DNA of 64,000 nt from Desulfitobacterium metallireducens DSM 15288 (lineage in GTDB: Bacteria; Bacillota; Desulfitobacteriia; Desulfitobacteriales; Desulfitobacteriaceae): contig NZ_CP007032.1 of the NCBI RefSeq assembly GCF_000231405.2, positions 1,302,001 through 1,366,000 of the forward strand, read 5' to 3'. The first letter of the stretch is position 1, and every line of letters begins with the position of its first letter. This document shows, piece after piece, positions 42,418 through 52,734 of this stretch. The position numbers were made by a program, and so were the translations under genes. The notes under the pieces are model-generated. The model ran no database searches and was not told where the DNA came from. It worked only from the letters and a program-made list of their open reading frames with translations.

Positions 42418-44841
42418 TTGTTTTTCGATAAAGAGAGTTTTAAGCAAGCCTACTTAGAGAAATTCGCTGAAGCGGAAGGAAAAACACTCGATGAAGGGAC
42501 TTCCTGGGATAAGTATCATGCGCTCGTCCTTCTGCTTAAGGAAAAGGTGAGTTTATGCCGTGCTTTGACCAATGAGGCCTATTCCCGCGAAAAAGAAAAA
42601 CAAGTGTATTACTTTTCAATGGAGTTTTTGATTGGAAAGCTTCTGCCATTCTATTTAGTCAACATGGAAATTTTAAATTTAGTCAGAGAAGGGTTAGCAG
42701 ATCTTAACATCAATCTCGATGAGCTGTTAGCACAAGAAAGTGATGCTGGCTTAGGAAATGGTGGGTTAGGGCGGTTAGCAGCATGTTTTCTCGATTCCAT
42801 GTCTTTCAAGGGAATTAAGGGCCATGGGAACGGTATCCATTATAAATATGGATTATTCGAGCAAAAGATAATCAATGGTTTTCAAGCTGAAATCGCAGAT
42901 AACTGGCTTAAAAATGGATATCCTTGGGAAATGCGTAAACCGGATAAATCGGTTGTTGTTCGCTTCAAGGGGGAGGTGCGAATGGAATCGCTTAAAGGGA
43001 AATTAACCTTCGTCCAAGAGAATTATGAACCCATCTTGGCTGTTCCTTATGATATACCGGTTTTTAGTTATCGAAATCCATTTTACATCAATAACTTACG
43101 TCTCTGGAGTGCAGAGCCGATGGCTGCAGGTTTAGATTTGGATTTATTTAATAGGGGCGAATTTAAACAAGCCCAGAGCTATAAATCGGAAGTTGAAGCT
43201 ATTTCTTCGATTCTATATCCTGAGGATAGTCACATTGCAGGGCGAGAGCTGCGTTTAAAGCAGGAGTACTTCTTCGTAGCAGCAGGCCTAGGGTCAATTT
43301 TACAGAGTTATAAAAAGGGAAATACGTTACTTTTAGATTTTGCGCAGTGGGTAGCTATTCATATCAATGATACCCATGCAGCACTCTGCATTCCTGAGTT
43401 AATGCGACTGCTAATAGATGAAGAAGGCTTGGGCTGGGATGAAGCTTGGAAGATAACGGTAGAGTCGACAAGCTATACGAATCATACTATTATGCCTGAA
43501 GCTCTTGAAAAATGGTCAGTTGAAATGATTCAATCCCTTCTCCCTCGAATTTATATGATTATCGAAGAAATCGATCGCCGTTTCCGTGAAGAACATATTC
43601 TTAACTTTCCAGAAGATCCAGAACTCCCTGCTTTTGCAGGAGTGATTCGTCATGGGCAGGTTCATATGGCTCATCTGGCGATTATCGGAAGTCATTCCAT
43701 TAACGGAGTCGCGAAACTTCATTCCCGTTTACTCACAGAACAGGTCTTTCCTCAATTTAATAGGATTTACTCGAAACGCTTTAATAACAAAACGAATGGG
43801 GTAAGTCACCGACGTTTTCTTTATGCCGCAAATCCTGGATTATCCCATCTCATAACAGAGGCGATTGGCCCCCATTGGAAAAGGGATGCAGAAGAACTCC
43901 AAAAACTTGAAGTTTTTCTTAATGATCAGAGCTTTCTTGAACAATTGGCAAAAGTCAAATTGAATAATAAACTTCGCCTTATCAAGCATGTTAAGGAAAA
44001 ACAGGGGATAGTTCTTGACCCTTCTTCTTTGTTCGATGTCCAAGTGAAGCGAATTCATGCCTATAAGAGACAACTTTTAAATGTCTTTAAAATTATGAAT
44101 CTCTATAACCAGTTAAAAGCGAATCCCAATTATTTTATAGAACCCCAAACTTTTATTTTTGGGGGAAAAGCTGCACCTGGTTACCATTATGCAAAGACCT
44201 TGATCAAACTGATTAACACCCTTGCTCAGAAAATCAATACAGACAAAGACGTGAATGAAATAATTAAGCTTGTCTTTCTTGAGAATTTTAATGTTTCTTT
44301 AGCAGAATTGATCTATCCGGCTGCCGATATCAGTGAACAAATTTCGACAGCGGGCAGAGAAGCCTCGGGGACGGGAAATATGAAATTCATGATGAATGGA
44401 GCACTGACATTAGGGACCTTGGATGGCGCCAATATAGAGATCCGCGAAGCGGTCGGAGAGGAAAATATTTTTATTTTCGGGCTCAAGGCTGAAGAAGTTC
44501 TTCATTATGCTTATCAAGGCAGTTATAAAGCGTGGGATGAGTATCTGCAGAATCCTGATTTAAAACGGATTCTAGATCAACTGGTTTGTGGTTACTTTCA
44601 AGAGGTTGGTGGAGAATTTATTACGATTCATGATTCACTTCTCCACTATAATGATGAGTTTTTTGTACTTAAGGATTTTTGCTCCTATTACGAAACCTAT
44701 CAGAAAATACTTAACCTCTACATTCAGAAAAAAGAGTGGTCGCGATCTACCCTTGTTAATATCGCACGATCAGGGTGCTTTTCCAGTGACAGGACGGTAA
44801 GCGAATATGCTGAGAAAATATGGAACATCCGGTGTCGCTAA
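42418..44841 (+). CDS. glgP: glycogen (starch) phosphorylase
   Basis: 807-residue GT35 enzyme releasing glucose 1-phosphate from storage glucan with PLP as phosphate donor cofactor. Marks: GLGNGGLGRLAACFLDSM near residue 110, HINDTHAAL, TNHTIMPEALEKW, QVKRIHAYKRQLLN and the PLP-lysine region EASGTGNMKFMMNGALTLGTLDGANIEI. TTG at 42418 follows AGAGGGGG with 7-bp spacing; the ATG at 42385 lies before it. First of a glgP-glgC-glgD-pgi series, with glgC starting 53 bp on. Confidence 0.95.
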   Translation: MFFDKESFKQAYLEKFAEAEGKTLDEGTSWDKYHALVLLLKEKVSLCRALTNEAYSREKEKQVYYFSMEFLIGKLLPFYLVNMEILNLVREGLADLNINLDELLAQESDAGLGNGGLGRLAACFLDSMSFKGIKGHGNGIHYKYGLFEQKIINGFQAEIADNWLKNGYPWEMRKPDKSVVVRFKGEVRMESLKGKLTFVQENYEPILAVPYDIPVFSYRNPFYINNLRLWSAEPMAAGLDLDLFNRGEFKQAQSYKSEVEAISSILYPEDSHIAGRELRLKQEYFFVAAGLGSILQSYKKGNTLLLDFAQWVAIHINDTHAALCIPELMRLLIDEEGLGWDEAWKITVESTSYTNHTIMPEALEKWSVEMIQSLLPRIYMIIEEIDRRFREEHILNFPEDPELPAFAGVIRHGQVHMAHLAIIGSHSINGVAKLHSRLLTEQVFPQFNRIYSKRFNNKTNGVSHRRFLYAANPGLSHLITEAIGPHWKRDAEELQKLEVFLNDQSFLEQLAKVKLNNKLRLIKHVKEKQGIVLDPSSLFDVQVKRIHAYKRQLLNVFKIMNLYNQLKANPNYFIEPQTFIFGGKAAPGYHYAKTLIKLINTLAQKINTDKDVNEIIKLVFLENFNVSLAELIYPAADISEQISTAGREASGTGNMKFMMNGALTLGTLDGANIEIREAVGEENIFIFGLKAEEVLHYAYQGSYKAWDEYLQNPDLKRILDQLVCGYFQEVGGEFITIHDSLLHYNDEFFVLKDFCSYYETYQKILNLYIQKKEWSRSTLVNIARSGCFSSDRTVSEYAEKIWNIRCR

Positions 44842-44894
44842 AAGAATGATTTATGGACAAGCGAATATATAGGATAGTAGAGGGAAGTGTGATT

Positions 44895-46079
44895 ATGCTA
44901 AAAAAAGAGTGTGTCGCTATGTTATTAGCTGGGGGGCAGGGGAGCCGGTTAGGCTGCCTAACCCGGAATATCGCTAAACCTGCCGTTTCTTTTGGGGGAA
45001 AATATCGAATTATTGATTTTAGCCTGAGTAATTGTTCGCATTCGAACATCGACACGGTAGGGGTAGTGACCCAATATAAGCCTTTTATTCTCAATTCCTA
45101 TATTGGTACAGGTTCAGCCTGGGATCTTGATCGAGCTTTTGGCGGAGTCAATATTCTTCCACCCTATATGGGTGAAACTGAGGGTAGTTGGTATAAGGGA
45201 ACTGCTAATGCGATTTATCAAAATATCGATTTTATCAATCACTATGACCCTGAGTATGTGCTCATAATTTCAGGTGATCACATTTATAAAATGAACTATG
45301 TTACACTTTTAGAATTTCATAAGGAAAAGGAGGCAGAGGTGACCATCTCGACACTAGAAGTTCCATGGAAAGAAGCCACACGTTTTGGAATTATGAGTGT
45401 GGACGAAGATTATAAAATCACAAAGTTCCAGGAAAAACCATATCAGCCGGAAAGTAATCTGGCCTCAATGGGAGTTTATCTTTTTAACTGGTCAGTCTTG
45501 AAAGAAGCACTCATTGAAGATGAAATGGATGAGGATTCTGAACATGACTTTGGAAAGAATGTTATTCCTATGTTACTTAATCAAGGAAGAAAACTCTACG
45601 CCTATTCTTTTCAAGGGTATTGGAAGGATGTGGGAACGATAGAAAGCTATTACCAGGCGAGCATGGAGTCGTTACGTTCTCAAGAGTCAGTTAACCTTTT
45701 TGACCCTGAATTTAGAATTTTATCCAATGATACGGTTCAAACTCCGCATTATGTGGGGGTAGATGCGAAGATCGAAAACAGTCTGATTTGTAATGGTTGC
45801 ATTGTATTGGGAAAGGTCAGCAATTCAATCTTGGCGCCAGGGGTTTATGTCGGTGAAGCATCTGAAGTTAAGGATAGTATTGTTCTTCCTCACGCTAAAA
45901 TCGACGCAAATACGTATATAGAAAAAGCCATTATCGGCGAAAAGACTGAAATTCAGAGCCACTGCTTGATTCGGCCTGTGGGTAAATATAGCTCAGCCCA
46001 TTCAGGCATAACTGTTGTACAGGATCATGATATTGTCCCCCAAGGTACAGTCCTCGAGGCAGGAGGGCTATGCCGTTAA
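44895..46079 (+). CDS. glgC: glucose-1-phosphate adenylyltransferase, catalytic subunit
   Basis: 394 residues. N-terminal nucleotidyltransferase domain with [14 protein letters not shown] and [35 protein letters not shown], and FQEKP; C-terminal left-handed beta helix with hexapeptide-like repeats. It makes ADP-glucose from ATP and glucose 1-phosphate, the committed step in glycogen synthesis. Start ATG 44895 after AGAGGGA. Paired with GlgD as in Bacillus, where GlgC and GlgD form a heterotetramer. Confidence 0.94.
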   Translation: MLKKECVAMLLAGGQGSRLGCLTRNIAKPAVSFGGKYRIIDFSLSNCSHSNIDTVGVVTQYKPFILNSYIGTGSAWDLDRAFGGVNILPPYMGETEGSWYKGTANAIYQNIDFINHYDPEYVLIISGDHIYKMNYVTLLEFHKEKEAEVTISTLEVPWKEATRFGIMSVDEDYKITKFQEKPYQPESNLASMGVYLFNWSVLKEALIEDEMDEDSEHDFGKNVIPMLLNQGRKLYAYSFQGYWKDVGTIESYYQASMESLRSQESVNLFDPEFRILSNDTVQTPHYVGVDAKIENSLICNGCIVLGKVSNSILAPGVYVGEASEVKDSIVLPHAKIDANTYIEKAIIGEKTEIQSHCLIRPVGKYSSAHSGITVVQDHDIVPQGTVLEAGGLCR

Positions 46080-46117
46080 GATTTCATCATTACGTGTGCA
46101 GAAAGGGAAGAGAGAAG

Positions 46118-47239
46118 ATGAGGAGTGTTATTGGCATCATTTTTGGAAATACCCGTTCCGATTTACTTCAAGGCTTGACTCAGGAGCGGCCGATTGCAGC
46201 TGTTCCTTTTGGCGGAAAATTTCGGCTCCTCGATTTCGCTTTATCTAGTCTCGTCAATTCAGGAATTCGAACGGTAGGGTTAATTACTCCCCAACATTAC
46301 CGGTCTGTACTTGATCATACAGGTGCCGGTAAAGATTGGTACCTGGACCGTAAATCTGGCGGACTATTCGTATTACCTGGAGCTAATCATGGCTTAATCA
46401 GTGAGCAATCCCAATTTTTGATTAAGGATATCGCCCTTAACATTGAATTTTTGGAAAAGGATGTTTCTGAAAATGTTGTAATCACGAACTGTAACCAAGT
46501 TTATAATATCAATTATCGAGATGCTATTAACTTTCACGAGAAAAAGCAAGCCGATATTACAATGCTTTATAAAAAGTCAGACCAATCTAGTGATCTTGAG
46601 GGAAGAATGGTCTTAGCTTTGGATGAGGGGCAAACCGTCCAAGCTTTGGTGGAGAAAGAAGGAAAAGAGGATCCCGCGAGTATTCAGCCCTATTTCATAG
46701 ATATGTTTATCATTCGTCGTAAACTATTATTAGAGTTAATCAGAGGCTATAAGCCCATTGATACGATCGATCTCCAAGAAGCTATTAGGGATAACATAAA
46801 CTTACTCAAAGTTTATGCATTTCGAACCAACGCCTATATTGGTAGGATCCGCTCCATTGCGGATTATTTTAATCGAAATATGGATCTCTTGAATCCAGAG
46901 ATCAGCGAAGAGCTCCTACAGAGCAAGAATCGCCTTTATACTAAAGTTCGTGATAAACCTCCAACCTTCTACAGTTCAAGTGCTAATGTTCGAGATTCTC
47001 TACTGACATGTGAATGTTTACTCGATGGAGAAGTTGAGCATTCAATCTTATCCCGAGGAGTGGTGGTTAAACCCGGTGCTAAAGTTAAAAATAGTATTCT
47101 TATGCAGAAATGTGTTATCGCTGAGAATGCAGTTCTTGAAAATGTAATTCTTGATAAATTCGTGGAAGTCAAAGAGGGGAATGTCCTAAAGGGAAGTCGA
47201 AATAATCCCTTGGTTATTTCTAAAAAGTCGATGATTTAG
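46118..47239 (+). CDS. glgD: glycogen biosynthesis regulatory subunit GlgD
   Basis: 373 residues, homologous to GlgC but without its catalytic loop: the start reads IIFGNTRSDLLQGLTQERPIAAVPFGGKFRLLDF, where the GGxGxRL nucleotide loop is replaced. The later parts keep the beta-helix domain. GlgD partners raise GlgC activity in Firmicutes. ATG 46118 follows AGGGAAGAGAGA; the longer frame from 46070 overlaps glgC and is not needed. Same transcript as glgC. Confidence 0.92.
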   Translation: MRSVIGIIFGNTRSDLLQGLTQERPIAAVPFGGKFRLLDFALSSLVNSGIRTVGLITPQHYRSVLDHTGAGKDWYLDRKSGGLFVLPGANHGLISEQSQFLIKDIALNIEFLEKDVSENVVITNCNQVYNINYRDAINFHEKKQADITMLYKKSDQSSDLEGRMVLALDEGQTVQALVEKEGKEDPASIQPYFIDMFIIRRKLLLELIRGYKPIDTIDLQEAIRDNINLLKVYAFRTNAYIGRIRSIADYFNRNMDLLNPEISEELLQSKNRLYTKVRDKPPTFYSSSANVRDSLLTCECLLDGEVEHSILSRGVVVKPGAKVKNSILMQKCVIAENAVLENVILDKFVEVKEGNVLKGSRNNPLVISKKSMI

Positions 47240-47377
47240 GCATCAGTCCTTGGGAAGGATTAACTTTGAAGAGGATTTCTCAGAATCACACAGAACAATT
47301 ATATACAGGTTTATGTAGAATATTGGCTCAATCATCACGCATCTATAGAAAGAGACAGATAAGGAAGGGTGGACAAA

Positions 47378-48964
47378 TTGACCGAATCATTTTGGCAAAA
47401 ATTCAAGAACAGTTTTTACGCATATTCTGATTTGAATCTAATGCTTGATATTAGCCATATGACGATCTCAGAAAATTTCTTTAGTCAAATGGCTCCTCAA
47501 ATGGAGAAGATATACGCTCAAATTGATTTATTGGAAAAAGGCGCAATTGCGAATCCGGATGAAAACCGAAGGGTAGGACATTACTGGTTAAGAAATCCCG
47601 AATTAGCTCCAGACATGGAGATAGCGCAAGCCATTCAAGAAAATATAGAAAATATAAAGGTATTTACGCAACAAATTCATAGCGGAAAAATTCGTCCTGA
47701 AAACGGGGGCATCTTTAAAAATATTCTGCTTATTGGAGTCGGAGGTTCTTGTTTAGGGCCTCAGTTTGTCTCAGAAGCACTTGGAACTAATAAAGATCAA
47801 ATGGTGTTATACTTTATTGATAATACTGACCCTGATGGGATGGATCAGATTTTTACACGGTTAGAACCTGAGCTCGATTCTACCCTCTGTATTGTAATAT
47901 CTAAAAGTGGCGGAACGCTCGAAACGAGAAATGGAATGCTCGAAGCCAAAAACCGCTATCACATAAAATCTTTAGATTTTTCGAAACATGCAGTAAGTAT
48001 TACGCAAGTAGGAAGTAAGCTATATCAAACGTCTCAATCCGAAAGATGGCTTCGGTCATTTCCCATGTGGGATTGGGTGGGGGGTAGAACTTCTGTCCTC
48101 TCAGCAGTAGGGCTCGTCGGGCTCGCATTGCAGGGGATTGATATTGATTCTTTGCTGGCTGGTGCTCGGCTCTGTGATGAAAAAACGCGAGGTGTTATAA
48201 CTTCACAAAATCCAGCGTCTCTTCTCGCCTTAATGTGGTATAAGGCCACCGAAGGCAAGGGGGGCAAGCAAATGGTGATGCTTCCATATAAGGATCGACT
48301 TGTACTTTTCTCGAAATACTTACAGCAACTTATCATGGAGTCTTTAGGAAAAGAGAAAGACCTCGAAGGACGCATTGTACATCAAGGTCTAGCCGTTTTC
48401 GGAAATAAAGGTTCGACAGACCAGCATTCTTATGTTCAGCAACTCCTCGAGGGTTCAGATAATTTTTTCGTCACGTTTATCGAAGTGTTGAGGGATCGAG
48501 TTCAACTCTCCCCAATCCTCGCTGATAATAGCACAAGCGGAGATTATCTTCAGGCTTCTCTACTCGGAACACGCGCAGCCTTGACGATGAAAGGTCGTGA
48601 ATCGATCACGATCACGATTTCTGACGTTACGCCGTTCTCAATTGGAATGCTCATCAGCCTTTTTGAACGGGCTGTCAGTATCTATGCTCTCTTAGTGAAT
48701 GTCAACGCCTATCATCAGCCTGCTGTGGAAATGGGAAAAACATGTACGGGAGAAGCTATTACGCTTAAGAATTGTGTCCTCGCTTTCTTGCGTGCGCACC
48801 GCAATCAGAAATTTACGGTGGAGGAATTGGTTGAACAATTAGACTGTCCGAATACTGAAGAACTTATTTTTAAGCTATTAGTTCATTTACGATCGAATCC
48901 CGATCATTCGGTTAAGCTTAAGAAGCATGAGAATATCTTTGATGATCAGTATTATGTAGAATAA
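47378..48964 (+). CDS. pgi: glucose-6-phosphate isomerase
   Basis: 528 residues with two SIS-type subdomains: LLIGVGGSCLGPQFVSEAL, ISKSGGTLETRNGM (phosphate binding), GGRTSVLSAVGLVGL, and a late STDQHSYVQQLLEG with the catalytic acid region. Interconverts glucose 6-phosphate and fructose 6-phosphate, linking the glycogen genes to glycolysis. It carries about 70 extra C-terminal residues (from about 460) with a winged-helix-like look (LDCPNTEELIFKLLVHLRSNPD). TTG at 47378 after AAGGAAGGG, preferred over the GTG at 47369 that overlaps the site. Confidence 0.9.
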   Translation: MTESFWQKFKNSFYAYSDLNLMLDISHMTISENFFSQMAPQMEKIYAQIDLLEKGAIANPDENRRVGHYWLRNPELAPDMEIAQAIQENIENIKVFTQQIHSGKIRPENGGIFKNILLIGVGGSCLGPQFVSEALGTNKDQMVLYFIDNTDPDGMDQIFTRLEPELDSTLCIVISKSGGTLETRNGMLEAKNRYHIKSLDFSKHAVSITQVGSKLYQTSQSERWLRSFPMWDWVGGRTSVLSAVGLVGLALQGIDIDSLLAGARLCDEKTRGVITSQNPASLLALMWYKATEGKGGKQMVMLPYKDRLVLFSKYLQQLIMESLGKEKDLEGRIVHQGLAVFGNKGSTDQHSYVQQLLEGSDNFFVTFIEVLRDRVQLSPILADNSTSGDYLQASLLGTRAALTMKGRESITITISDVTPFSIGMLISLFERAVSIYALLVNVNAYHQPAVEMGKTCTGEAITLKNCVLAFLRAHRNQKFTVEELVEQLDCPNTEELIFKLLVHLRSNPDHSVKLKKHENIFDDQYYVE

Positions 48965-49019
48965 ATATATTCAAGCAGGTGTCCAGCACTAAGAGTGTGA
49001 TTATGTAGCTTTCAGGTCT

Positions 49020-50003
49020 TTAATCTCGTTGAAGAATCGCATATCGAGCGGCTCCATAGAGAGCCGTTTTTTCGTCTAGAATGACATAGACGGGGATACT
49101 TTCGAGTAACTCGCAAAATCTACCTTTATCATAAAACGCGTTGAGAAACCTTCCCTCATGTAACTGCGGGAGCAGCTTAGGTACAATTCCGCCTCCAAGA
49201 TAAATTCCACCGAACGCTAAACTTCTGAGGGCTAAATTGCCTGCTTCTGCTCCTAGAATTTCAAGGAAAAGGTTAAGAGCATGTTCACATACTGGACAGC
49301 TTTTAGCAATTGCTTTTTGAGTAATTACTTCTGGAGAGAGTAGGGAAGAAGTTTGATCATCTTTGCCCGCTTCATTCAGGAAGAAACGATAAAGGCGTGT
49401 AAGTCCCGGCCCGGACAGGATTCTTTCATTGCTTACATGTCCGAATTCGAGATGAAGAAAACGCCATAAGCGCACCTCTAACTCACTTCGGGGAGCGAAA
49501 TCACCATGTGCCCCTTCGGTGGGCATTACGTATTGTTCTTCTATGATAAGGGATTCCCCTAAGCCTGTTCCTGGAGCAAGGATTGCTCGATTAAAAGAGG
49601 GTAAATGTGTGTAGGAACAAGCTGATTTTTTTGTGGTAAGACAGTCAAGTTGCGATGGCTTCAGTGACAGAAGCCCATAACCAAGTGCAACGAGATCATT
49701 ACAAAAACTCAGACGTGTTTCAATATTTATGGATTTTTGAACGCGCTCTAAATCTATCGTTTTGCCAAGATTGGTTAACTGACAGTGATTGTCTTGGATA
49801 GGCCCAGCAAAACTCAAACAGCCTGACTCTATCTCCTCTGGGCTTACGCCTGCATTCTTTAAAAAATCATATATTACAGGTACTAAATCTTGCCAGCCTG
49901 TGCTGGCTTGTTTTTTTTGTCTTACCAGACAAAGCTCGGATCCGCTTTGTTCAAATATACCAAGCCGTGTATTCGTACCTCCAATATCGCCAGCTAAAAT
50001 CAT
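49020..50003 (-). CDS. glk: glucokinase (Glk family)
   Basis: 327 residues with ASKHA-fold marks: LAGDIGGTNTRLGIF (phosphate 1), SFAGPI, NDLVALGYGL with the catalytic Asp, LAPGTGLGES (phosphate 2) and YLGGGIVPKLL (adenosine). Phosphorylates glucose with ATP. It belongs to the proteobacterial-type Glk family rather than the ROK type more usual in Firmicutes. ATG 50003 chosen: the AAGGAG is 12 bp away, but the longer frame (50042) lacks a site. Convergent with pgi, completing a glucose/glycogen block. Confidence 0.88.
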   Translation of the reverse strand: MILAGDIGGTNTRLGIFEQSGSELCLVRQKKQASTGWQDLVPVIYDFLKNAGVSPEEIESGCLSFAGPIQDNHCQLTNLGKTIDLERVQKSINIETRLSFCNDLVALGYGLLSLKPSQLDCLTTKKSACSYTHLPSFNRAILAPGTGLGESLIIEEQYVMPTEGAHGDFAPRSELEVRLWRFLHLEFGHVSNERILSGPGLTRLYRFFLNEAGKDDQTSSLLSPEVITQKAIAKSCPVCEHALNLFLEILGAEAGNLALRSLAFGGIYLGGGIVPKLLPQLHEGRFLNAFYDKGRFCELLESIPVYVILDEKTALYGAARYAILQRD

Positions 50004-50112
50004 GGGATTTCTCAACTCCTTGTCTTCTTTGTTTAATACCATAAACTTACTGCTTAATTTGTCATTTTTGCGTTATAATAGATGGTATTCTTACATTCAA
50101 AGGAGATGCTCC

Positions 50113-50622
50113 ATGTTTATCGTTATTGCATATCTCGCCGCAAATGTTTTATCCAATATATCTGTAGCGTATTTTGGACCCATTTCAACCCCGATCAATG
50201 CCTTTCTGTTGATCGCTTTTGATCTTGTTTCGCGTGATGCTTTACATGAGCGATGGCATCATAAAAATCTTAAGCTCAAAATGATACTCCTCATTGGGAC
50301 AGGTGCAATCTTATCCTATTTAGTGAATAGGGGAGCGGGACAAATTGCTATTGCGTCGTTTGTCGCCTTTCTACTTACAGGATTAGCGGATACCTTAGTT
50401 TATCATTTTCTAAGGGATGAACCCAAGCTAATTAAAGTAAATGGATCTAATCTTGTATCTGCAGCAGTCGATTCAATAGCCTTTCCAACGCTTGCTTTTG
50501 GCAGTTTTATCCCTTGGGTTATTTTGGGGCAATTTTTAGCAAAAGCTTTGGGAGGATATATTTGGTCTTTAGTTCTTTTTCATGGGAATAATAATGGGAA
50601 GAAGGGGGAAGCAACAGCATGA
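50113..50622 (+). CDS. VUT-family membrane protein, probable queuosine precursor transporter
   Basis: 169 residues with five or six membrane spans (VIAYLAANVLSNISVAYFG, PINAFLLIAFDLVSRD, and so on) and the Q-precursor transporter family feature FDLVSRDALHERW. The stop codon overlaps the start of queC (ATGA at 50619-50622), so translation is coupled; that pairing supports import of preQ0/preQ1. ATG 50113 after AAGGAGATG. The longer frame to 49789 is the antisense of glk. Confidence 0.85.
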   Translation: MFIVIAYLAANVLSNISVAYFGPISTPINAFLLIAFDLVSRDALHERWHHKNLKLKMILLIGTGAILSYLVNRGAGQIAIASFVAFLLTGLADTLVYHFLRDEPKLIKVNGSNLVSAAVDSIAFPTLAFGSFIPWVILGQFLAKALGGYIWSLVLFHGNNNGKKGEATA

Positions 50623-51290
50623 AAAAAGCCGTTATTTTACTTTCTGGAGGATTAGATAGCACTACATGTATGAGTGTAGCTCATCAAGAAGGTTATGAGC
50701 TTTATCCAATCTCTTTTAACTACGGACAAAGACACCAAAGAGAACTTGAGAGTGCCAAAGCAGTGGCATCTTTTTATCGGGTTAAGGAGCACCGTATTTT
50801 TGAGATCGATTATGTAGGAGGAAGCGCTCTGACGGATCCTTCGATATCCGTACCTGCATATCAAGAAGCAGAGGGAATCCCAGTAACTTATGTTCCAGCT
50901 CGCAATATTCTTTTCTTAAGTTATGCTCTAGGATATGCCGAGGTTCTTGGTGCTGAAGCCATATTCATTGGGGTGAGTTCAATTGATTACAGCGGTTATC
51001 CAGATTGCCGTCCTGAGTTTATCGAAGCTTTCCAACAAGTTGTTAAGGTAGGAACGAAAGCAGGTGTTGATGGAAAAGCGATGACTATTAGAACACCTCT
51101 TATTCAACTTTCAAAAGCGGCTACAATCCAGTTGGCAATGGCGAATGGCGCGCCTCTGCACCTGACGACAAGTTGCTATCAGGGAGGGGAAAAGGCGTGT
51201 GGGATCTGCGATAGCTGTACTTTACGTCTTAAAGGGTTTAAAGAAGCTGGATTAGTTGATCCTATTCCGTATGAGACTTTTTCCGTTTGA
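50619..51290 (+). CDS. queC: 7-cyano-7-deazaguanine synthase
   Basis: 223-residue PP-loop ATPase making preQ0 from carboxydeazaguanine, ATP and ammonia. PP-loop SGGLDSTTC at residues 8-16; YGQRHQRELE; FIGVSSIDYSGYPDCRPEFIEAF; zinc cysteines in the C-terminal CYQGGEKACGICDSC (C186, C194, C197, C200). Second gene of a transporter-queC unit; queD/E/F are not present here. Confidence 0.95.
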   Translation: MKKAVILLSGGLDSTTCMSVAHQEGYELYPISFNYGQRHQRELESAKAVASFYRVKEHRIFEIDYVGGSALTDPSISVPAYQEAEGIPVTYVPARNILFLSYALGYAEVLGAEAIFIGVSSIDYSGYPDCRPEFIEAFQQVVKVGTKAGVDGKAMTIRTPLIQLSKAATIQLAMANGAPLHLTTSCYQGGEKACGICDSCTLRLKGFKEAGLVDPIPYETFSV

Positions 51291-51325
51291 GACACTCCTG
51301 TAGCTTTTTGTAATGGGCGAGAAAC

Positions 51326-51368
51326 AGTAAACTCCGCTCTCATTTCCGGTAATGAGGCGGAGTTTACT
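51326..51368. terminator. bidirectional hairpin between queC and the alcohol dehydrogenase
   Basis: Perfect 12-bp AGTAAACTCCGC / GCGGAGTTTACT with a nested CTCATT / AATGAG inner stem. The flanking T runs are poor, so it may act as a Rho-independent pause or mRNA end stabiliser. Confidence 0.55.
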
Positions 51369-51392
51369 ATCGCGTAATCAGTTGAAAAAATA

Positions 51393-52559
51393 TTATAGTG
51401 CTGATTTATAAATATTATAGACATCTTCAGTAGTGAGCGGTCGGAATTCACCGATCGTTCCTTTTTTTGTTGCAGCTTTGGCCATAACTTTTAAATTTTC
51501 TTCGCCAATATTTACATCGCGAAGCGTTGATGGTAGACCTAAAGAAACGAAGAATTCTCTCGTTTTCGTGATGGCTTGTTGAGCGATGATATAGGGATCT
51601 TCATTAGGTTTTAAACCCCAAACATTGATTCCGTAATCTTTAAATTGTTCAACTGTAGCATCATTTAAAACATATTCCATCCAGTATGGGGTCAAAATCG
51701 CAAGGCCTTCACCATGGGTAATATCATAATAGGCACTTAATTCGTGCTCCATAGGATGGCAACTCCAATTTCTTTCCTTCCCATAACTTAAGAGCCCATT
51801 GATAGCTAGGCTGGAAGACCACATTAAGTTAGCTCTTGCTTCATAATTTTCAGGATCTTCTAAGGCAATTGGAGCATATTGGATACAGGTCTTTAAAATT
51901 CCCTCTGCCAACCGACTTTGCAGATAGGCCCCCTTAACCACCGTAAAATAATTTTCGATAGTATGGCTCATAATATCCGCTGTTCCAGCAGCAGTCTGTT
52001 TTTTAGGGACGCTATAGGTATAGGTTGGGTCAAGAATTGAAAATTTAGGGACCAGGACAGCGTTGCCTAGACCTATTTTCTGATGAGCTTCCAGGTTGCT
52101 AATCACTGAGAAATTATCCATTTCTGAACCAGTGGCAGAGAGTGTTAGAATGGAGCCAAGAGGTAGTGTTTTTTCACATTTTGCTTTGCCAATCATTAAA
52201 TTCCAGGGGTCTGACTCATAATAGAAGCCTGCTGCGATAAGTTTAGCGCAATCAATTGAGCTTCCGCCCCCTACGGCGAGAACAAAGTCGAGGTTATTAT
52301 CTCGACAAATTTTAATACCTTGTCGAACGCTCTCAATTCGGGGATTGGGATCAATCCCGCCTAATTCAAAGAGCGAAAGATCATTAGTTTTTAATATTTC
52401 AAGCACTTTGTCATAGAGTCCTATGCGTTTAATGCTTCCGCCGCCATAAACGAGAAGAACGCGTGAACCTCCAAAAATTCGAATTTGTTCGGACAAGACG
52501 TTTATCTGATCTTTACCAAAAAAGATTTGAGTTGGAGTAGAATAATTAAAATTTCGCAT
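51393..52559 (-). CDS. iron-containing alcohol dehydrogenase (butanol dehydrogenase-like)
   Basis: 388-residue type III alcohol dehydrogenase. NAD(P) site GGGSIKRIGLYDKV and AVGGGSSIDCAKLIA; LTLSATGSEMDNFSV; metal ligands in GTADIMSHTIENYF, then HPMEHELSAYYDITHGEGLAIL. Resembles YugJ/BdhA NADH-dependent butanol dehydrogenases that reduce aldehydes in fermentation. ATG 52559 after GGAG. Single gene on the minus strand. Confidence 0.92.
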   Translation of the reverse strand: MRNFNYSTPTQIFFGKDQINVLSEQIRIFGGSRVLLVYGGGSIKRIGLYDKVLEILKTNDLSLFELGGIDPNPRIESVRQGIKICRDNNLDFVLAVGGGSSIDCAKLIAAGFYYESDPWNLMIGKAKCEKTLPLGSILTLSATGSEMDNFSVISNLEAHQKIGLGNAVLVPKFSILDPTYTYSVPKKQTAAGTADIMSHTIENYFTVVKGAYLQSRLAEGILKTCIQYAPIALEDPENYEARANLMWSSSLAINGLLSYGKERNWSCHPMEHELSAYYDITHGEGLAILTPYWMEYVLNDATVEQFKDYGINVWGLKPNEDPYIIAQQAITKTREFFVSLGLPSTLRDVNIGEENLKVMAKAATKKGTIGEFRPLTTEDVYNIYKSAL

Positions 52560-52734
52560 GTCTTACGCTCCTTTCTGTTATCTTTTATTGTAGACTGAGG
52601 GGTTTGCTTTCGCAAGATTTATCAGTTCTGAATGAATCATTGATGTTCAAAAAGGATGATAATATACAGCGTTCATTAAAGGAAATACGATGTGATTTAG
52701 AGAATTGGAAGATTAGAAAGAGGTGTCTTAATTT

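Noticed and set aside
49789-50112. 108-codon N-terminal extension of the queuosine transporter
   Set aside because: It is the reverse complement of the glk 5' end; the true ATG at 50113 has its own ribosome site.
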